Assembly (NCBI GenBank): GCA_002839995.1
Contig: PGZC01000007.1
Location: 62,001 to 126,000 of the forward strand
DNA length: 64,000 bases
Origin: Gammaproteobacteria bacterium HGW-Gammaproteobacteria-4
GTDB taxonomy: Bacteria; Pseudomonadota; Gammaproteobacteria; Xanthomonadales; Xanthomonadaceae
Direction: 5' to 3'
Positions 59,645 to 64,000 of this stretch are shown here, one piece after another. The translations under genes and the position numbers were made by a program. Positions within the stretch are counted from its first letter, which is position 1; every line of letters begins with the position of its first letter. The notes beneath the pieces are model-generated. The model was not told the origin of the DNA. It was given only the letters and a program-made list of their open reading frames with translations, and ran no database searches.

Positions 59645-60818
59645 TTTCCCGCGGATGCACGTGTTGATGGTGCTGGAAAGCGCCTTTCCGGCCAATCGCG
59701 GTGGCGGCGCCGAGTCGCAGGTGCGCACCCTGGCCAAGGCGTTGCGCGCGCGCCGTCAGCGGGTAACGGTGTTGACGCCATTGACGTCGCTCGGGCCACA
59801 GCAGCGCATCGGCCGGGTCGATGGGGTGCCGGTAGTGCGCGTGCCCTACCCGCGCGTGCGCCTGCTCGGCGGCCCTTGGCTGTGGCTGCGCACGGCGGCA
59901 TTGCTTTGGTCGCGGCGCCGGCGCTATGACGTATGGCATGTGCATATTGCCCACTACCTGGGCGCGGTGTGTGCGTTGCTCGGGCCGTGGTGTCAGGTGC
60001 CAGTGGTCGTCAAGGTTTCGGGTTGGTGGGAACTCGATCGCGGCACGCTCGCCGAGCACGCCTCGCCACTGGCCCGTCTTGCGCATCGCTGCCTGCTGCG
60101 TGTCGATGCGTGGCAATCGATCAGTCGACGCATCGCCGGAGCGCTGCATTCGCGCGGGGTGCCGGTGGCGCGCATCGTCGCGATTCCCAACGCAGTGGAC
60201 ACCGCGCGCTTTTCAGCGCTCAAACGCAGTGAATCCGAGTCCGGCCCGCGCTTTATCTTCGTCGGACGACTGGTGCCGGAAAAAGGCCTGGATACGCTGA
60301 TCGATGCTTTCGCGCTATTGCTGCGCGATTACCCGGACGCGCATTTGCGCGTCGTCGGCACTGGCCCACTACTCGAAGCGCTGACAAACCGGGTTCAAGC
60401 ACACGGCATCGCCACGCAAGTGACGTTCGCCGGCCATCGCGAGGATGTGGAAACGTTGCTGGTTGACGCGGATTTCGGTGTGCTGCCCTCGCATATCGAG
60501 GGTCTGTCCAACACCCTGCTCGAATGCATGGCGTCCGGCCTGCCGATGCTCGCCAGCCGCGTCAGCGGCAGCGAGGATATCGTGCGCGATGACGTCAACG
60601 GCTGGTTGTTCGAGCCCGGCGATTGCGAGGGGCTGAGCCGTGCCTTGCATGCGGCTGCGGCGTTGGCGCCCGACGCCCGCGAGCGCATGGGCCAGCGCGC
60701 TCGCGACAGCGTCGAACGCCATGCCGGCCTGGACAGCGTGCTTGAACGTCTTACCTGTCTCTATCGCGCTGGCGGCGTGGTCGAGATATCAGCCGCAGCA
60801 CCCGATCGGAGCGCCTGA
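59634..60818 (+). CDS. Family 4 glycosyltransferase
   Basis: A 394-residue GT-B enzyme, beginning MLTDFPRMHVLMVLESAFPANRGGGAE; an internal ATG at 59655 is an alternative start. The donor-binding half shows FVGRLVPEKGLDTLIDAF and SHIEGLSNTLLECMASGLPML. It overlaps the asparagine-synthase-like gene by eleven bases and ends three bases before asnB. Sugar unknown. Confidence 0.9.
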   Translation: MLTDFPRMHVLMVLESAFPANRGGGAESQVRTLAKALRARRQRVTVLTPLTSLGPQQRIGRVDGVPVVRVPYPRVRLLGGPWLWLRTAALLWSRRRRYDVWHVHIAHYLGAVCALLGPWCQVPVVVKVSGWWELDRGTLAEHASPLARLAHRCLLRVDAWQSISRRIAGALHSRGVPVARIVAIPNAVDTARFSALKRSESESGPRFIFVGRLVPEKGLDTLIDAFALLLRDYPDAHLRVVGTGPLLEALTNRVQAHGIATQVTFAGHREDVETLLVDADFGVLPSHIEGLSNTLLECMASGLPMLASRVSGSEDIVRDDVNGWLFEPGDCEGLSRALHAAAALAPDARERMGQRARDSVERHAGLDSVLERLTCLYRAGGVVEISAAAPDRSA

Positions 60819-60821
60819 TCG

Positions 60822-62699
60822 ATGTGCGGAATCGCCGGTCTGGTGGTCGCCCCGAACCAACCTGCACCGTCACCGGCGCTGGGCCGCGCAATGACTGAAA
60901 CGATTCGCCATCGCGGTCCCGATGACGAGGGTTTGCACAGCGATGCGCGTGCGCTCCTGGGAATGCGTCGCCTGTCGATCATCGATGTCGCCGGAGGGCA
61001 TCAGCCGGTCTACGGCGCCGAAGGCGAAGTCTGCGTGGTGTTCAACGGCGAAATCTACAATTTCCGCGCGTTGCGCGCGGAGCTGGAAGCTGCCGGTCAC
61101 ACGTTTCGCAGCCATGGCGATGCCGAGGTCATCGTGCAAGCCTATCTGCGCTACGGCGAACAATGCTTCGAGCGTTTCGACGGGATGTTTGCCATCGCGA
61201 TCTGGGATCGCCGCGATCGCAGTCTGTTGCTGGCGCGAGATCGCTTCGGCGAAAAACCGCTGTATTACGCCCATAACCAACAACGCCTGCTGTTCGGCTC
61301 GGAATTGAAGTCGCTGCTGAAATCGCCTGATTGTCCGCGCGAGATCGATTCCGAAGCATTGCGCGCCTACTTTACCTATGGCTACGTTCCCTGCCCGCTG
61401 AGCATCTTCAGCGGCATCCGCAAGTTGCCCCCGGCACACTGGCTGCGCTGCCGCGACGGCCACATCAGCCTGCACCGCTACTGGCAGGCCTCGCTCGCAC
61501 CCAAGTCGGTGCTCGCCGAGGCAGCAGCCGAAGAAGCACTGGCGGAGCACCTGCAACGTGCCGTTTCCAGCCGCCTGGTTGCCGACGTGCCGTTTGGTGC
61601 GTTTCTCAGCGGCGGCCTGGATTCCAGCGTCGTGGTCGCGCTGATGGCGCAGAAGCTGTCGCAACCGGTCAAGACATTTACCATCGGCTTCAAGGAAGCC
61701 GCCTACAGCGAACTCGACGATGCCCGCCGTGTCGCCAGCCATCTCGGCACCGAGCATCACGAACTGGTGGTCGAGCCCGATGCGGTGGCTCTGCTGCAGC
61801 AACTGGTCTGGCATTTCGACGAGCCGTTTGCCGATTCGTCGGCGGTACCGACGTTTCTGGTCTCGCAACTCGCGCAACATCACGTCAAGATGGTGCTTAC
61901 CGGCGATGGCGGCGACGAGTTGTTCGCAGGTTATGACCGCTACCTGCGGTTGCTGGCGCTGGAACGACTGGGCCCGCTACGCTCGATGGCGGGTTTGGCG
62001 CTGAAGATCGGCGGCGCGCTGTTGCCCGATCCTCGCGGTGGCCGAATGCGGCGGGTCGGCGAGCGTCTTGGCCTGCCCTTCGCCGAGCGCTACCTCAGCG
62101 GCGTCGCACTCACCCGCCCCGATCAGGCGCACGCCCTGTGTGCGCGGGCCGGAGGCGTTGGCCACTACCACCTTCCGTTGCTCGATCAGGCCGACAGCGA
62201 TCTCGGCGCCGGAAGCTCGGCGCTGGATCGTGCCGTGGCCATCGATCTGCAAAGCTATCTCCCCGACGATATCCTGGTGAAGCTCGATCGCATGGCGATG
62301 GCGACATCGCTGGAGGGCCGAGCACCGTTTCTCGAACCCGGCCTCGCACAGTTTGCCCTGCGTTTGCCCGAATCGTTGCGGGTGCGCGATGGCCGTGGCA
62401 AATATCTGCTGCGCAAGGTTGCAGCGCGCTGGTTGCCGGCCGATGTACTGAGCAAGCCCAAGCAGGGCTTTGCGATCCCGATCGCCGAGTGGTTCCGCGG
62501 CCCACTGCGCGGACTGGCACAGGATACCTTTGCGGGCCGTGCGTTCCGGGAGCGTGGCCTGATCGATCCCATCGCTGCCGATGCCTTGCTGCGCGAACAC
62601 GTCAGTGGCACAGCCGATCGCAGCGAGACCCTGTGGCAGGTATTGTGCCTGGAGCTCTGGGCGCAACGCTTCATTGATCCACCGGTCGCTGGAGCCTGA
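60822..62699 (+). CDS. asnB: Glutamine-hydrolysing asparagine synthase, polysaccharide-associated
   Basis: A 625-residue AsnB-family enzyme with Cys2 (MCGIAGLVV) as glutaminase nucleophile, the RHRGPDDEG and FNGEIYNFRALR motifs of the amidotransferase, and in the synthetase half FLSGGLDSSVVV, TGDGGDELFAGYDRY and SKPKQGFAIPIAEWF. Such genes in polysaccharide loci often amidate uronic-acid carboxyls (WbpS, WbtH) instead of making asparagine. The sugar-acid genes upstream favour this (inference). A gene for free asparagine synthesis cannot be excluded. Confidence 0.9.
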   Translation: MCGIAGLVVAPNQPAPSPALGRAMTETIRHRGPDDEGLHSDARALLGMRRLSIIDVAGGHQPVYGAEGEVCVVFNGEIYNFRALRAELEAAGHTFRSHGDAEVIVQAYLRYGEQCFERFDGMFAIAIWDRRDRSLLLARDRFGEKPLYYAHNQQRLLFGSELKSLLKSPDCPREIDSEALRAYFTYGYVPCPLSIFSGIRKLPPAHWLRCRDGHISLHRYWQASLAPKSVLAEAAAEEALAEHLQRAVSSRLVADVPFGAFLSGGLDSSVVVALMAQKLSQPVKTFTIGFKEAAYSELDDARRVASHLGTEHHELVVEPDAVALLQQLVWHFDEPFADSSAVPTFLVSQLAQHHVKMVLTGDGGDELFAGYDRYLRLLALERLGPLRSMAGLALKIGGALLPDPRGGRMRRVGERLGLPFAERYLSGVALTRPDQAHALCARAGGVGHYHLPLLDQADSDLGAGSSALDRAVAIDLQSYLPDDILVKLDRMAMATSLEGRAPFLEPGLAQFALRLPESLRVRDGRGKYLLRKVAARWLPADVLSKPKQGFAIPIAEWFRGPLRGLAQDTFAGRAFRERGLIDPIAADALLREHVSGTADRSETLWQVLCLELWAQRFIDPPVAGA

Positions 62700-62701
62700 T
62701 C

Positions 62702-64000
62702 ATGTTCCGTCGCGGCTTGTTGGCGTTGTTGATCGTGTACCTGCCCAACGCTCTGCACGTTCCGATCGAGACCGGCATTCCGGGGCTTAACCTGTCGAAC
62801 GTCCTGTTTCTGATTGCGCTGGCCGCAGTAAGCCTGAGCGGCAAGGATCGCGCGTATTCTGCATCATCGCGCGCTGCCCTGATGCCGTCATTGCTCGGAT
62901 GGTATGTCGCCCTTACTGTTGGATTTGCGATCGCGTTGCTGACCCTGCCGGCGGATTTCATGGCGGACTTCGCCTACTGGAAAAATGCGCTGTTCTATCC
63001 GCTGTTCTACCTTGTTTTCCGCAACTGTCGCGAAGACCTCAAGGGCACGAGGCAACTCATCATCTTGCTGCTGGTGGTGGCGGTGATCGCAGGTCTGGAA
63101 GCCGTACGCGAAGGACTCGACTACGGGATCGCCAATTATTCGGAAACGCACCGCGCTTCCGGACCCTTCGGCGTGGATTTCCGCAACGCCAACCGCGCCG
63201 GCGTGTTCTACGCCATGTTCCTGCCGATGTTCGTGGCGCTCGCCCTGTTCCTGCACAAACAACGCCTCTGGCGCATCGCTGCAATCGTTGCCTGCGGGAT
63301 ACTGGCGATGGCGATCATGGTCACGTTCTCGCGCCAATCCTACCTGATCGGCATCCTGGGAATGTCCATGCTGTTGCTCCGACGCAACATCATCGTCGCG
63401 CTACTGGCGTCGGTGGTGATGTTCTCGTCGTTGTCGTTGTTGCCCGACAGCGTCACCCAACGCGTCGAGGAGACCGAGCAAAGTACTGCTGCCGGCGGCG
63501 AGGAACTGGATACCAGCACAGCCAGCCGCTTCGAAATCTGGAGCGGTGCAGCACAGATGTGGAGCGAACACCCGCTAGGGGTCGGGATCAACCGCTTCAA
63601 ACGCCATATCGGCAATTATTCGAATTACGCCGGCTACGATGCGCACAACTTCTATGTGCTCACCCTCGCCGAGCTCGGTCCGATCGGCCTGCTCGCGCTG
63701 CTGTGGCTGCTTTGGGAGCTGTTGCGAATCGCCGCACGCTTTCGTCGCCAGGCGGCGGCGTCCCGAAGTCCGGAAGCGTTCGCGCTATCGCTGGGCTTCA
63801 GCGTAACCGTGCTCGCCATGGCCCTGGGCAACGTCTACGGAAGCCCGTTCCTCGAGGGTGCAGTGATGGCGAATTTCTGGATCCTTTGCGGTTTGATGGA
63901 GCGCTATTTCGCAATGACCGCTACCGATGCCGAATTGCGTTTCACCGATAAGAGCGCCGGTTCGGCACACCGCATCGGCGACCGCTTTCCGCTGGCGACG
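62702..64000 (+). CDS. O-antigen ligase/polymerase-like membrane protein (partial, runs off the window)
   Basis: The frame opens at ATG 62702, two bases after asnB, and is still open at the window end after 433 codons. It reads MFRRGLLALLIVYLPNALHV with ten or more membrane helices. A long periplasmic-type loop before the late helices contains RASGPFGVDFRNANRAGVFY and ASRFEIWSGAAQMWSEHPLG, then GYDAHNFYVLTLAELGPIG, the pattern of the Wzy_C/O-antigen ligase domain. It would polymerise or ligate the repeat unit. The C-terminus is outside. Confidence 0.85.
   Translation, partial: MFRRGLLALLIVYLPNALHVPIETGIPGLNLSNVLFLIALAAVSLSGKDRAYSASSRAALMPSLLGWYVALTVGFAIALLTLPADFMADFAYWKNALFYPLFYLVFRNCREDLKGTRQLIILLLVVAVIAGLEAVREGLDYGIANYSETHRASGPFGVDFRNANRAGVFYAMFLPMFVALALFLHKQRLWRIAAIVACGILAMAIMVTFSRQSYLIGILGMSMLLLRRNIIVALLASVVMFSSLSLLPDSVTQRVEETEQSTAAGGEELDTSTASRFEIWSGAAQMWSEHPLGVGINRFKRHIGNYSNYAGYDAHNFYVLTLAELGPIGLLALLWLLWELLRIAARFRRQAAASRSPEAFALSLGFSVTVLAMALGNVYGSPFLEGAVMANFWILCGLMERYFAMTATDAELRFTDKSAGSAHRIGDRFPLAT

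Noticed and set aside
62899-63951. Open frame on the plus strand near the right edge.
   Set aside because: Out of frame with the clear membrane protein that starts at 62702 and remains open to the window end; arginine-rich, without helices.
46776-64000. Exosortase/PEP-CTERM sorting system, which often accompanies similar polysaccharide loci.
   Set aside because: No exosortase, PEP-CTERM motif or FemAB-like gene is present in the window; it could lie beyond the right edge.

Overview
The window reads as chromosomal DNA of a GC-rich gammaproteobacterium, most likely of the Xanthomonadales/Lysobacterales (Lysobacteraceae or Rhodanobacteraceae). The reasons are the gene order rlmN-pilW-rodZ-yfgM-bamB-der, a MoeB with an N-terminal rhodanese domain, a PsrA-like regulator heading a fadB-fadA operon, a near-perfect CRP/Clp operator, an E. 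coli-like dif site and an intergenic REP family built on TGTAGGAGC...GCGAC. The assignment rests on gene content and recalled family features; no search was run.

Layout. 0.1-7.5 kb: a 2OG-Fe(II) oxygenase-like protein, a TonB-dependent receptor, a MEST-like alpha/beta hydrolase, a Na+/Ca2+ exchanger-family protein, and a secreted two-gene unit (small exported protein plus metzincin with an inserted PA domain) behind a CRP/Clp site. 7.6-12.1 kb: fatty-acid beta-oxidation operon (psrA-like, fadB, fadA). 12.2-18.8 kb: ndk and an envelope/ribosome cluster (rlmN, pilW, rodZ, yfgM, bamB, der). 18.8-22.9 kb: molybdenum-cofactor genes mobA, moeA and moeB, with the wreck of a BsuBI/PstI-type restriction-modification system between moeA and moeB. 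22.9-29.2 kb: Mth938-like gene, yhbY, rlmE, ftsH, prfB (with the programmed +1 frameshift) and lysS. 29.3-43.7 kb: mixed metabolism (fadD, acnA, dcp, cysK, GST, acyl-CoA dehydrogenase, patatin, DUF4197 protein) separated by REP-like repeats. 44.0-45.3 kb: a cold-shock gene, a 28-bp dif-like site and a PIN/ribbon-helix-helix toxin-antitoxin pair. 45.6-64.0 kb: galE and a long co-directional exopolysaccharide locus that runs off the right edge.

How the parts work together. fadD activates fatty acids, the DmdC-type acyl-CoA dehydrogenase and FadB/FadA degrade them, and the PsrA-like repressor probably senses acyl-CoA. The polysaccharide locus supplies UDP-sugars (GalE, a TviB-type dehydrogenase, an epimerase), export parts (Wza-like lipoprotein, chain-length protein, an ATPase-like partner lacking the Walker lysine, an outer-membrane barrel), four glycosyltransferases, a deacetylase, two asparagine-synthase-like enzymes and an O-antigen-ligase/polymerase-like membrane protein. 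The sugar-acid enzymes plus the amidotransferases suggest a polymer with amidated uronic acids (inference). Most genes from 49.2 to 62.7 kb overlap or touch, so they are likely one translationally coupled operon.

The observations most worth following are: (1) the dif-like site with FtsK-orienting motifs that switch polarity across it, which would place the replication terminus here; (2) the decayed restriction-modification system inside the Moco genes; (3) a 12-14 residue in-frame deletion in a conserved part of LysS; and (4) the secreted metzincin whose zinc site is interrupted by a PA domain and which lies behind a CRP/Clp operator. I see no CRISPR array, insertion sequence, prophage, rRNA or tRNA gene.
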